Positions 22,393-33,288 of a DNA stretch of 64,000 nucleotides are shown here, one piece after another. Position numbers and translations under genes: made by a program. The stretch is from Triglochin maritima. Lineage: Eukaryota > Streptophyta > Magnoliopsida > Alismatales > Juncaginaceae. Each line of letters begins with the position of its first letter. The stretch's first letter is position 1. The DNA lies in NCBI GenBank assembly GCA_963682175.1, contig OY821775.1, forward strand, positions 35,710,053 to 35,774,052, read 5' to 3'. The notes beneath the pieces were generated by a model. The model was given only the letters and a program-made list of their open reading frames with translations, searched no databases and was not told where the DNA came from.

Positions 22393-24371
22393 TGTAATAA
22401 CCTAATCTAAAACACTTTAATTAACTAAACCTAAACCTAATTAACCTAATTAAGCCTTGATTAGTGAAGCATGCGGTGGCTTGTTTTGGTTGGAAGAATG
22501 GGAGGTGAAGTGAAGATAAGAATTGGGTTTTACTATAAATAAGAGGGTGAGGGTTATCTGATGCGTTTTGCTTCATTGTTTGGATTATCAGAGAGTGAGA
22601 GAGGAGATTTCTATGGAGAAGAAGAAGGAGAGAAGAAGTAAAGAAGAAGAAGAGGAGAAGAAGAAGAGAAGAAGAAGAGAAGAGGTTGCCAAAGCTTGGG
22701 AGGCTTCTTCACTCGACCAAAAGGTATGCCAAGTCTTCATATTAACTCCCCAAGAGGTGTGGGAGTGTAGAGGACGACGTTGGTGCCGTTTCTCCGGTGA
22801 AAACCCTACTGGATGGAGGTTGAAGACGACTGGTTCGGTCGACCGTTGTGTGTCTCGGTCGACCGAACGTCGTCTAAATGATGCTTGTACAGTGGCGATT
22901 ATGTATTGTACGGTCGACCGTGTGAGGTTCGGTCGACCGATATTTATAAATATTAACTTACTGCCCGAAAACGGTCGAACGATGTCTGTGTGACGGTCGA
23001 CCGTTTATGCCAAATTTCGCGGGAAATAAAGGGTTACATTAGCCGGTCGACCGGTGTTGTTTCGGTCGACCGAACCCAGTAGATAGGTTAGACAGGCCTT
23101 CGGCCGACTGAGTGTGTGTCTCGGTCGACCGAACTGCGCAAGGTCGGTTACGAGCGTTGACCATCTAAACGGTCGACCGCTCTGGATCCGATCGACCGAC
23201 CGAGTGCAGTTTTCCTATAGTGAAGTGCTTGTTGATCCGGTTGACCGAAGGAGTTTTGGTCGACCGAATACAGTGGGCAGGATTCATGCAGACTTTCTTA
23301 TCGGTTGAACGGACCCTGGTTTGACCGACAAGATATATATGTATATAAAATGTATAGCGTAGACCTTCCAAACGGTCGACCGCTAGATGACTTTTGTTCG
23401 ACCGATTGGTCGGTATTTTGGTTGGCGTGATTCGACCGATAGACTTGTTTGTACAGTACCGTGTACTGTGTGGGGGACCGGCCGACCGGTGTGCTTTTAG
23501 CGGTCGACCGATCTGCTGCAGGTTGGTGGATTTATCCACACGCGATCCGTTGAGTATAGGTCGACTACCGGCTCCGAGGCGACGGTTGATTACCAGCTTT
23601 GAGAGCTACGGATTTCACCTTCGACGAAGGCGTATTATTGTACTACTGTTGCCTCTCTTACCGAGCGGGGTGTGAGGGATGTGTACCGTAAACCTTGGGC
23701 AGTTTGCGAGGGTTTAGCGGTAGGCCGAGGATGTTCCGGCAGGGTGCGCGCTTGGCGGCTCTTGGGGGAGCAGCGGCTGTCGTCTGACCCGAGTTGTGTA
23801 TTCGGCGGGCTGACTCGCTCCTTGGGTGGCGGCGTGTACCGGGGGTTCCTTCCTGCACTTTTGGGGAGCAGTGGTGTCGACTGACTCTTGTGAGGCAGCA
23901 GTGGACTGACTTGACCCTAGTGACAGGAGTGGTTCAGTGCCGCGGAGGCGGTGAGGGCATTATTGTGGGCTCGAGGTGGATGATCATGTGCATTGTATTG
24001 CATTGTATTTAATTCCTTTTGATATTTTTAGGAGGCTTGGTATACGAGGTTCCTGCAGGGAACTCAGGCATGTTTGTTTGTTTTCATTTCAGGTAGCGAG
24101 TAGCATTAGAGTCAGGTGGTGACCGAGGAGAGTGCCCCCGGGATCAGATCTTGTTCTCTTTTATATGTTCTTTTGTTGAGGTAGTGATTACATGTATATT
24201 CACTTTTGTTGTAATCACAGTTGACTCATTTATATAGTTTGACTTCCACGTGGGTTTGTATCTTATATATTTTATATATATGTTGGTTTGTTTTCCCGTG
24301 ACGTGCCCTGTGTTGACCGTTGACGGTCTTTATTATTGTTTAAATTTTCCGCTGTTTTCGGGTACGTTACA
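22393..24371. mobile_element. Solo LTR (1979 bp) of an LTR retrotransposon, with the densest palindrome array
   Basis: Starts TGTAATAACC and ends CGTTACA, with a perfect 5-bp duplication ATGGG at 22388-22392 and 24372-24376, and no internal region: a solo LTR left by LTR-LTR recombination. The ends resemble plant gypsy LTRs, but orientation cannot be fixed from one LTR. Inside are a GA-rich stretch (about 22600-22690), about 19 GGTCGACC-type motifs at 22843-23540, a GC-rich stretch to 24150 and an AT-rich end. A lysine/glutamate-rich open frame at 22568-22993 comes from the GA tract and is not called a gene. Confidence 0.85.
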
Positions 24372-24861
24372 ATGGGTATGGGTTATGTGTTTATGTCTAT
24401 TCTGAGAATGTTTCATTAGTCACACATCGAGGAATTGTCTCTAGTTTCTTTTTTCATGCCTATAAATAGAACTCTTTTTTCTCCTTTGTAATAAAAGTAT
24501 TGCTTGGTGGTTATTTTCTCTACTTGGAGTAAAGTCTTGGAGCAATACTCAAGTAGAGAAGAATGTTGCTGGTAGTGTGAGATATCAATAAAATATTTTT
24601 TCTTAGTTTGTTCTAATGTTGTATCTTTTAATGTTTGCATGTTGGCTTAGTTTTGTTCTCTTAATCTTAATATAATTAGTAGAATATCGTTTTTCCTTAA
24701 TACAATTGTTAGCTTAATGAGTAGAGAGTAGATCCACCCATTTGGGGTGGAGGTGATGTAGATTATGTGATAGTGATGAGTTCTTATATTTGTGTCATTT
24801 CATGTGCTTAATGTAGATCTATACTCATAGCATGCTTAAACTTGTATTAGATGGGATAATG

Positions 24862-26147
24862 TAGGTCTGTCAAATTCGTGTTTCGGGTTGTGTTCGTGTC
24901 TACACGGAATTGACATGAATTCTTTTTTGCTCAACCCAAACACGAATAGAAACACAAAATTTTAAAAAAAATCGACCCGAACACGAACACGAAATTCTAC
25001 ATCTAAACACAAACACGAAATTAGTAACCCGAACACGACCTGAGTTGACACGAATTTCTTTTCGTGTTTGTCAAATTCGTGTTTCAGTTTGTGTTTGTGT
25101 CAACACGAATTTTTTGCCCTTTAGGTGTCTACCTTTCTCCATAGAAAAAAAAGAAGTAGCAAAAAGAGATTATTGACTTGTAAAAAAGTGAAGAGCAAAA
25201 TACCAGATTGGACTTGATAGTAATGGAACTTGAAAATTGATACTAATACTTCTTACCAACTGATTGCAGAGTGTTTCAAACTTAATGAAATTTTGTCCGA
25301 AATGTTTTTAAATCATTCAAAACACCAACTTTATCATCTACACTGATTGTCGAATCTGGTTCATAGATGGAACCACACAAACATTCCTTAACAGATTAAC
25401 AACACACATGTAGTATCCAAAAATCCACACAAAAACAAAACAATTTCACCTTTATCATCCATTCTCACTCACATAACCAAAGACTTTTTTATCAAAAAAA
25501 ATGTGGAAAAAAGGAACATCAACGCGGCAAGCAAAGATCAAAGTGACGCCCTCTAGTGGTGTGAGCATGGAAGGATCCTCCTCTTGAGGAGGGATGGGAT
25601 CCAAGCTGCAAAACAATTCCAAGTCCCGCAGGTGCTATCAAGACTAATCGTGCAACAACTATGGCGATGGCGGTCCGTAGACCAAGCTTCGCACTTCCAG
25701 TTCCAGGACCTTAGATATGTCGAATAAAACATAGATTTAGAAAAACAAAAACCATAGAAAGTGGTTGTGGAGGGTAGGAGAGGGAGATTGAGAGAGGGGG
25801 AGGAAGCCAGGGGGCGGCAAAAGGTGGTGGAGAAGAGGCATGCGAGTGGTGGCGACGCGCCAACCGACAACGGCGAGTGGTGTAGGTTTGGAGGCGTGGA
25901 GAAGTGTTGTGACTTGTGAGTTTTAGGGTTAGGTTTATTTAATTTGATTTTAATTTCGTGTAATTCGTGTCGACCTGAATTACACGAAACACAAAATACA
26001 TCAACTTGAACCTGACCTGAATTACAATTCGGGTCGTTCGTGTCGACCGAAATTCGACACGAACCCAAAATTGGTCAACCCGAACACGAAAATTTAGTGC
26101 TGTGTTTGGGTTCGAATTTCGTGTCATGACCCGAATTGATAGCCCTA
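24862..26147. mobile_element. Non-autonomous hAT element with captured gene fragment
   Basis: Flanked by the 8-bp duplication GGATAATG (24854-24861 and 26148-26155). Termini TAGGTCTGTCAAATTCG and, from the other end, TAGGGCTATCAATTCGGGT match each other and the usual TAGGG-type hAT end. The subterminal 250-bp regions on both sides are rich in TTCGTGT and CGAACACGAA runs that form further inverted repeats. No transposase is encoded. The middle (about 25130-25930) is unlike the ends and appears to be acquired host DNA. The ninth flanking base also matches, so a 9-bp (MULE-type) duplication cannot be fully excluded. Confidence 0.75.
25560..25709 (-). pseudogene. Captured exon resembling a PIN-LIKES (PILS) auxin-transport facilitator
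   Basis: On the minus strand, after a plausible splice acceptor (CATATCTAAG, about 25710), the open frame reads GPGTGSAKLGLRTAIAIVVA and continues RLVLIAPAGLGIVLQLGS. The pattern GP-S-KLGLRT-AI--ARLVL-PAGLGIV is what I recall from the membrane segment of plant PILS proteins, which sit in the endoplasmic reticulum and facilitate intracellular auxin movement. After this exon the frame loses similarity. It lies wholly inside the hAT element 24862-26147 with element termini on both sides, so it is a transduplicated fragment, not a gene in place. I could not run a search; the family assignment is from memory of the motif. Confidence 0.45.
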
Positions 26148-26689
26148 GGATAATGTCTATTATATCTCATGCTAGCTTTAGAGTTTATCTTGTTTCTTGT
26201 AATGGTTTGATGGAAATGACTTGTTATGTATGGATCCATGTTTGGTGCACATTCACATGAATGATTTAGGTTGTATGTAGGATTAATTGATGTTCTAATG
26301 ACCACACTAGGTACTTATTGCTTGCTTGACAATCTAAAAATCAACCTCAACTTTATGTGAGATATGCACGTTCATGGTTTGTCATGTAGTGTTGTGTATC
26401 CTACACTTAGATTCTACACTAGCTTCTACTTTTATGCCACAAAACCTTACTTGTGCCTAATTGAAATGAAGACCCACTCACACACACATATACCTACACA
26501 CCTCCACTCCATGGGGGTTTAGTTTAATTGTTAATTCATTCATAGTTTAGTGTAATCAAACTTCTTCTCTCCTTATTTTCCACTTGACTTCTGAAGAACC
26601 AAAGTTGACACACCTCCTTGTGGACTCGACCCGTACTTATCGTGTCTTCACCGACGTCGTGCGCTTGCGGTTATTATAACTGAATCAAT

Positions 26690-27423
26690 CAACCACTCTT
26701 CTAGCATCTTCATTGTAATCCGCTAAAAATTTAAGAAGTTGAAGAAAATTTTCTTGATTTAGTGAACACTCTAATTCATCATGGCCTCCAAATGCCAATC
26801 CTTGACACAAAAGATAAAGCAGACAAGCAACAGAAGCATTCGATCGTGTACGATTATCATGGTTGAATTGTCAGATTGCCTTAGCAAAAAAACTTCAATA
26901 TACTGTCTCTGGTTCATCAAATCTAGACAAACTCTAGATTTATTGTGATTACTATCATCAGGTCCAACATGAGTCCGCAATCTCTTCTTTTTTTCCATTT
27001 TCTGTACCCACAAGTAACAAACACATCTGCACCTCATTGATTACCAATAATATCCTTGAAGAGATAAAACATAAGCAATATACTGCATCTTTTGTTTCAC
27101 TATATCCCAACGGACTCTTGAATTCATCAAATCATTTGCTAACAAAACTACGCATTTGGCTACCATTTTCATCCTGAGAATTTTTTTTCTAACATGTTTG
27201 CTTAGGACCTTTCAAAAGATAAGCTCCACGAACTTGAACTCTTTGATTAGTTGGATAGTCCATTATACTTAGGTCGCATACCAGGGTCCTACGGAAGGTC
27301 ATCAAGAACGACGGAAACGTTATTACTAGTGTTTGCTTCTTTTCCCGACTTCTCGGTATGTTTCTTTTGAACTCCACTTGAAATCTCAACCGCAATTGAT
27401 TTTCGTTTATAATATATTTCCAT
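26690..27423 (-). pseudogene. hAT/ZMYM1-like (TTF-type) transposase, N-terminal part, decayed
   Basis: The minus strand opens at 27423 with MERYYKRKS and then shows VVLDDLP, DPGMRPKYN, YPTNQRVQVRGAYLLKGPKQ, THVGPDDSNHNKSRVCLDLM followed by NQRQYIEVFLLRQSD, and FGGHDELECSLNQENFLQLL followed by KFLADYNED. This is the order of plant TTF-type zinc-finger/ZMYM1-like proteins of hAT descent. The frame shifts at least three times and holds several stops. It ends near 26690 where the gypsy LTR begins, and its continuation is probably 19130-18640. Confidence 0.8.
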
Positions 27424-29282
27424 CGTACCTATGTAAAATAGCACACTTAATTCAATTGCAAGCACTACATAACATAGGCAACATTAATTCAATAAAACAA
27501 TTGTGTAGAATTCTTTCCGTTAATTGTTCCCACTAATGGACATCTACCTGAATAAGCTTTTATACAAAGGCTGACATTTTAATACCCAATAATTAATTAG
27601 CGAAGCGACTAACTGTTTGAGGACGACGCACAATGCCAAATTCTTCAACCTCTCAAACCCTTTCCTTAGCCTCAACTCAGTTCCTCAACCAGATGGGCTA
27701 TGAATCATCGAGATTTTGACTGAAAAAAAATAGTTTGATGCATCTTTACAACACTTGAATGGGCCCACCACCGTTTATGATTAAGCCAGACATCCAGATC
27801 TACAGTCATAGGCCCCACCAATTATCTGGAATGGTGCTCACAAACCGTAGGCCTAGAAGGCATCCCGATGTAAAGTGGTATCCTCGTAATTTAGAGAAAC
27901 ATTTGGGTTTTAAATAACTTCACGTGACAAACATTAAATAGGATCCAAAAGTAGATGAGTACGCAGAGGTGAGAAGAACACAGTGGGAGTGTTGAGGTTT
28001 CTACTTGAAGAAGAGGAGGAAACACCAAACCACCTGTTAGAGGTACTCAAAATTCATAATGTGTCATGTTCCTACTCAGTATTAGAATCAGAAATCTTCT
28101 TTTTTTCCTTCAGATTTTGTAGTTGCATGTTCAAAGCAAAAGTAGATTTCTGGTCTTCTGTGTTTTAACCAACAATAGATCAAATTTATGGTGATTCAAG
28201 TTTAACAATTGTTGAGATCTGAATGTTGTGTTGACAATTGAGGAATGAGGTGAATTTCCTTTTTCTTGCATTAAATGTATTTACGGGTAATTGCTTCGAG
28301 TGACATCTGACTTAAGTCATGTTTGGTATGTTGTAATTAAGTTAAATGGGATCCAATTTCATGTAATCAGATTGCACTACCATTACTTAAATTACTTGTA
28401 ATCAAATAATGTCGTTTGGTGATTCTGAAATTTGAACTTTTAATGTAAGGTGCCTAATGTAGAAAATCTCACGGGCCACATGGAGTGGCATTTGGGTCAA
28501 AACTGAAACTATAGCTGTGGGCTTTCTTTCGAAAATGCTGCAGAAATGTAATTCCATCTTTCAAATCTCTGGGAAATAGTGTATTGTAAGAGTTGGACTT
28601 GCATCTTTTACCGGCGATGTAAGTATAACAAATGAGAGTGATATGAAAATCTCGAAGTCATCTCTTGAAATTGGCTGCATAGTTCACGAATCATCTTTAA
28701 GATTGGTTGTTTATTAGATACAAATGGCAGACTAGTGATTCCTTTGTTGCCAAAGAGAAATGGTAGACCAGAAATTTCATTTCTTGAAGTAAAACTATTG
28801 TTGCTGAGCTGATGTTTAGGTGCTTGAAAGGGGTATAAGTGGTGGCTTCTAGTTAACTGTCAGCAGGGAAAGGCACAATCCCGACATAGTGCCGGAATTC
28901 TATTTTGACCTAGTTACTAGTACTTCCTATAGGATAGATTTTTTTTGCCTCTGAAGAACTGCTTTTTCCTAACACTTCCTTTCAATTGAGAGCTTTTGAT
29001 TCTGTCAGCCATCATTTTGTCAGCTACTTTGGTTAAAATGAAAGATTAGGAGCATTAACTTTCTTTGAGAAAGTATTAGTATTAAGGTTTTTCTTTTTGA
29101 CCTGTGAACAGAAGTTTAGCTGCCGATCAACACCTCCTAAATGCAGACCAAACTGCAAGAGTACATCAACAAGTTTTGACTATTGGCAGCTGACTTCCCA
29201 GCTTGTTTAATTGAGTTTAGTGTTGGATTCGCAGGTGAATGAGTAAAGTACAAATTCAAGCAACAGAAATTGAAGCCTCCTC
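27424..29282 (+). other. Upstream region of the GT47 gene, possible 5' UTR intron
   Basis: No protein gene recognised. A G-box (CACGTG, 27921-27926) lies in a stretch that could be the promoter. Around 27960-28045 a purine-rich, exon-like segment ends in a possible donor (GAG/GTACTC). A possible acceptor TTGGATTCGCAG lies near 29235, 48 bp before the start codon, so a long 5' UTR intron is plausible. Around 28320-28430 a stretch with TGTTTGGTA and GTTTGGTGA may be a small decayed transposon. All of this is inference. Confidence 0.35.
27921..27926. promoter_or_regulatory. G-box-like CACGTG upstream of the GT47 gene
   Basis: A single CACGTG hexamer in the upstream region, a known plant bZIP/bHLH binding site. 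With no transcript data its role here is only a possibility. Confidence 0.25.
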
Positions 29283-32112
29283 ATGGAAGGTTTCTTCATG
29301 TCGTTGAAAAAGCTATGTAGAACTAGAATGAGGAGACTCGTATTGGTTCTTGGAATGTTGGCTTGCACTGTCTTAGTTTTCCACAGCTTCACACTTCCCT
29401 CATCAAATGTTTCATCACCTACATTTCCAACCACTGAAAATGCAGCACGTTGGCCAAGGGAAACTGTCAAGGATGGTTCTTCCGGTTTGCCCATAAGAGT
29501 CGGAGAGCTATTCCTGTTAAGTGATTCTGCAAATTTATCTAGTGCAAACCTTAAGGAGGTGGTGAACACTGATCCGTCTAAAAATAAGCGAGGATATAAC
29601 GATGTTGCCATAAACAATAGGATGAGTAACAAAGTGGATGATGGGAACGATCTTGATGATGATTTGGATTTGGATGAGGATGGAGATCCCGATAGCGAAT
29701 TCGTATTTGATATCGGGAATGGTTTTGTGATGAAAAAAGTAAGGGATCCAGTTGATGGTTTCATTACATTGGTAAAGGTTAAGGAAACGAACGATGTGAG
29801 TTTGATCCAGGAAGGCAAGGAAGGTCACGACTTGACTACTGCATCAACCAACGGCTATGTTGTAGGTTCTAAAGATTTTGGCCACTTAAACAATAGTATG
29901 GACAATTACCCTGTTGACGGATGGCAATCAATTAAAGCAAACTCTTTACCGGGGAACAATAGCATACAGGAGAAAGGTTTGAATTTGAGTAGCGGTGTTA
30001 TAGGAGTTGTGACTGCGAACTCTTCCTTGAAAAAATTCACTGATGGGATCCATCCCAAGAATAATGATAAGCTGATTACAGAAAGTATCATGACAACCTC
30101 AAATTTTAGTAGTTCTGCATCTGCGGTGTACTCTATACCAAAAAAGAAGCGAAGGATAGTGCCACGAAAGTCAATCTCTGAGATGAATGCTATATTGAGA
30201 AAAACGCGTGCTTCACACCGTACACTGGTTTGTTTGTTTATCCTGTGTTTACTTATTTTCATGAACTTCTTTATAGATATTCATTGAGCTTTTTTATTAT
30301 TTTAATGCAGAGACCTCGCTGGTCTTCAGTTCGTGATCAGCAAATGTTTCGTATCAGATCACAAATTGATCATTCTCCCCCTGTGAAGAATGTCAAAGAA
30401 CTGCATGCTCCTGCATTTCGGAATATCTCAATGTTTAAGAGGTGGGGCACCAAAATATGCACCACACAGTAAATTTCATAGATTGCGTCTTCAGTCTGTA
30501 TTTCAGTTCTAGTTACTGATAAATGCTTCATCTTTAGTATCTTAAAATATACTTTTGATTCTCTTTCTTTTTTAGTCTTTTTGTCTTGGGGAAAACATCA
30601 AACCTTTTATCTGTGACTTCAAGTTTTATTCAAATAAGTACCCGTATCATGCACCGATACTTAAATCGTTACTATTTACCACTACCAGTTGTTTGACGAT
30701 AAAGGTTCTTCTGGCTATTTCAAATGTTGATTTTTCCATTCTTACATGTGGTGTAATTCTTAGGAGCTTGGGGATAGAATTACAAATAACTTGTCAACTT
30801 GTAAAATTTATGTTGATCTTCTCTCCAATTTAATAGTTTAAAATATTTTCAGTTGAAAACATTGTTATGCTTGCAGAAGTTACGAGTTGATGGAACGAAC
30901 TCTCAAAGTCTACGTTTACAAGGAAGGGAAGAAACCTATATTCCACCAGCCATTGCTGAGAGGGATTTATGCTTCAGAGGGATGGTTCATGAAACTGATG
31001 GAGGGAAACAGAAATTTTGTCGTCAAGGATCCAAGAAAAGCGCATATGTTTTACATGCCTTTCAGCTCACGATTCCTCGAATTCAGCTTGTATGTACCTG
31101 GATCGCATAATCGAACAAATCTAAGGGCATACCTTCAAAGCTATGTTGATATGATTGCAAGAAAGTATTCCTTCTGGAACAGAACAAGTGGTACTGACCA
31201 TTTCCTAGTAGCTTGCCATGATTGGGTATGAACCTTCATACACTACAACTCACAATTTCGAATTTCGAGGATATTCTCTATACTTCTGGCTTGAGTACTT
31301 TAAATTTCATATTCTGACTTTTTTCCGGCAGATTTCCATTTTAGCTATAACCTATTTCTGGTAGAAGCATGCTTGATATTAGGTTATTTATTCAATGTTA
31401 ATTTGCAAATTCTTCTGTAGATTGATTATTAAGAGTTGCACAGGCTCCGTACGAGACTAAACACACTATGGAGCGTTCGATCAGAGCCCTTTGCAACGCT
31501 GAACTATCAGGCGACTTCAGGTTGGGGAAAGACGTGTCGCTTCCAGAGACATATGTACGCTCTGGACGAAATCCACTTAGAGATCTTGGTGGCAAACCTG
31601 CTATAGAACGATCAATTTTCGCCTTCTACGCTGGAAACATGCATGGGTATCTGAGGCCCATCTTGCTGGAACACTGGGAGAACAAGGACCCCGAGATGAA
31701 AATACTCGGTCCAATGCCGCCCGGAGTCAAGAGCAAGATGACTTACATTCAACACATGAAAAACAGCAAGTATTGCATCTGTCCAAGAGGCTATGAAGTC
31801 AACAGCCCACGAGTCGTTGAGGCCATCTTCTACGAATGTGTTCCAGTTATCATATCTGATAATTACATCCCACCCTTTTTCGAGGTACTGAATTGGGAAG
31901 AGTTTGCAATTTTCATAGCAGAGGCAGACATTCCAAGACTGAAGGAGATATTGAAAGCTATTCCAGAGGAGAAATTTCTTTCTTTGCAGACGGGCGTAAG
32001 GAAGGTTCAGCAGCACTTCCTCTGGCACATAAAACCGGTCAAATATGATCTGTTCCACATGATTCTACATTCGATCTGGTATAATAGAGTGTACACAATA
32101 AGACCCAGATGA
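29283..32112 (+). CDS. Exostosin-family (GT47) glycosyltransferase, four exons
   Basis: Exons 29283-30227, 30311-30441, 30877-31225 and 31444-32112 join in frame at GT/AG sites to 697 codons plus stop. Residues about 18-36 (LVLVLGMLACTVLVF region) form a type II signal anchor, so the enzyme should sit in the Golgi membrane facing the lumen. Residues about 37-340 form a variable stem with an acidic run (about 119-139) and many N-glycosylation sequons. The exostosin domain begins near residue 365 (ERTLKVYVYKEGKKPIF) with the family blocks GWFMKLMEG, DPRKAHMFYMPFSSR, DHFLVACHDW, LPETYVRS, FYAGNMHGYLRP, SKYCICPRGYEVNSPRVVEA and ECVPVIISDNYIPPFFEVLN. Length and blocks match the Arabidopsis group of probable GT47 enzymes such as At5g03795, thought to act on cell-wall polysaccharides; the substrate is not known from sequence. 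No lesion is seen. It is the only intact host gene here. Confidence 0.93.
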
Positions 32113-32213
32113 AATTTGTGGAGTAGTCAAACGGAACCTCAGAGTCCTATAAAAGCTGGATTTTGATGTTTGATTACTGGTTTTCCGTTCTTGTTCTTAA
32201 AATGTTTTAAGGT

Positions 32214-32219
32214 AATAAA
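32214..32219 (+). terminator. Polyadenylation signal of the GT47 gene
   Basis: AATAAA about 100 bp after the stop codon, in AT-rich 3' flank; a fitting near-upstream element. Confidence 0.5.
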
Positions 32220-33288
32220 AGGTACTCTCCGTCTTGCAGTATGAACGTATTTGGGATTGATTTTAATCCTTAACAGAAGCTAAGTCTGAACTTCCTTCTC
32301 ACGTCAAACTTTTGTTCTAGTAGTGTAGTGCTCTTCAGGTGGATAGTTGTACATATCTTTGTTGAAACATTTCTTTTGGAGAAACATTTATTCAGATCAT
32401 TTAGTTCTATTAGCCTTGAGACATGGGGTGGATATGGAGTGGGAGTGTGGGTGGCTCTCCCAGGATCCTTTCCGATTTGTCCGGCAACTTTGTTTCTCAT
32501 GTAGTCCACATTAATTGTGGTTTTTATAACCCCAGCACACAAATCCGAACATGTTGAGTGGATATTGGGTAGTTATTTTGAAAGTTACAACTCAATGATT
32601 AAATTTGATTTGTTTTTTTAACAAAAACAAAATGTATTGGTGGATGTATATATAACTGAAATGCATTATTTTTTAAAACAAAGTGATAACAAAAAAAAAG
32701 ACTTGGACCAGCATATCGTCGGCGACCCAAACCTCAAGTCTAGTATTCGTATTTAAAAATAATGAAAAACTAATTTATACTTCTATTTACGATGAAAGAG
32801 TATGTGTTTTTGTATAAAGAAAAACAATGACTTCTCACAGTGACTACCTAATCAGGAAAGAATACTCCACAAGACAAATGCAAAAAAAATATAAAATTCA
32901 CACATAAACGTAAGAACATAAGTAGTGGGATAACTCAAAATTGCATTGGTCTTCTCTTCCTTTTGTTGATTCTTGTTCTTTTTCTGGAGGATTGTAAGGG
33001 CGATCAAACATATGCACGAAGTAGAGTCTACTATTTACATGTTTCTCCAAGTTGCATTTAATTTGTGATTGAATCAAAGTATGTTCCAAATATGTTTACT
33101 TAGTGATATATCATGTCGATCAACATATAATTATTATTCTAAGGAAGAAGTATGTGTTCTAAGACATATTTTTTGGACATAACATACATAAATGAGAAAC
33201 GTAAACAAATGTTAGAGTTTTTATTCCATAACAAAACTACCTCAATTGCTTATAAAGGAAACATCACCTTATGCTACCAGAAAGTAAT
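32220..33288. other. Intergenic, nothing recognised
   Basis: AT-rich sequence downstream of the GT47 gene. Open frames here are short and match nothing I know, and no repeat termini are clear. Confidence 0.5.

Larger units (their letters stand above)
19150..26685 (+). mobile_element. Ty3/gypsy (Athila/Tat-like) remnant: protease region, 3' non-coding, 3' LTR
   Basis: Truncated at its 5' side within gag-pol. It keeps the protease region (19164-20560), a non-coding 3' stretch, a polypurine tract AAGTGTGGGGGTAT (about 22004-22017), and an LTR starting at 22019 and ending near 26685 just after GTGCGCTTGCGGTTATTATA, a typical gypsy LTR end. The LTR is split by a solo LTR and by a hAT element; without them it would be about 1.4 kb. 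It lies inside the hAT/ZMYM1-like pseudogene. RT, RNase H and integrase are absent. Confidence 0.7.
22019..26685 (+). repeat. Gypsy 3' LTR, split by two later insertions
   Basis: Pieces: 22019-22392, 24377-24861 and 26156-26685 (right edge uncertain by about 10 bp). The first piece matches the minus-strand copy at 44255-44500. The second piece has a TATA-like GCCTATAAATAGAACTC near 24460, so the LTR promoter survives in outline. Confidence 0.65.

Noticed and set aside
22420..22450. Telomere-like CCTAAACCTAA runs
   Set aside because: Only two to three imperfect units in AT-rich LTR DNA.
22568..22993. Lysine/glutamate-rich frame starting near a TATA-like box
   Set aside because: Comes from a GA-rich tract in a solo LTR and runs through the palindrome array; no domain.
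25553..26068. 171-codon minus-strand frame as a real protein
   Set aside because: It reads a different frame from the splice-bounded PILS-like exon and crosses the repetitive end of the hAT element.
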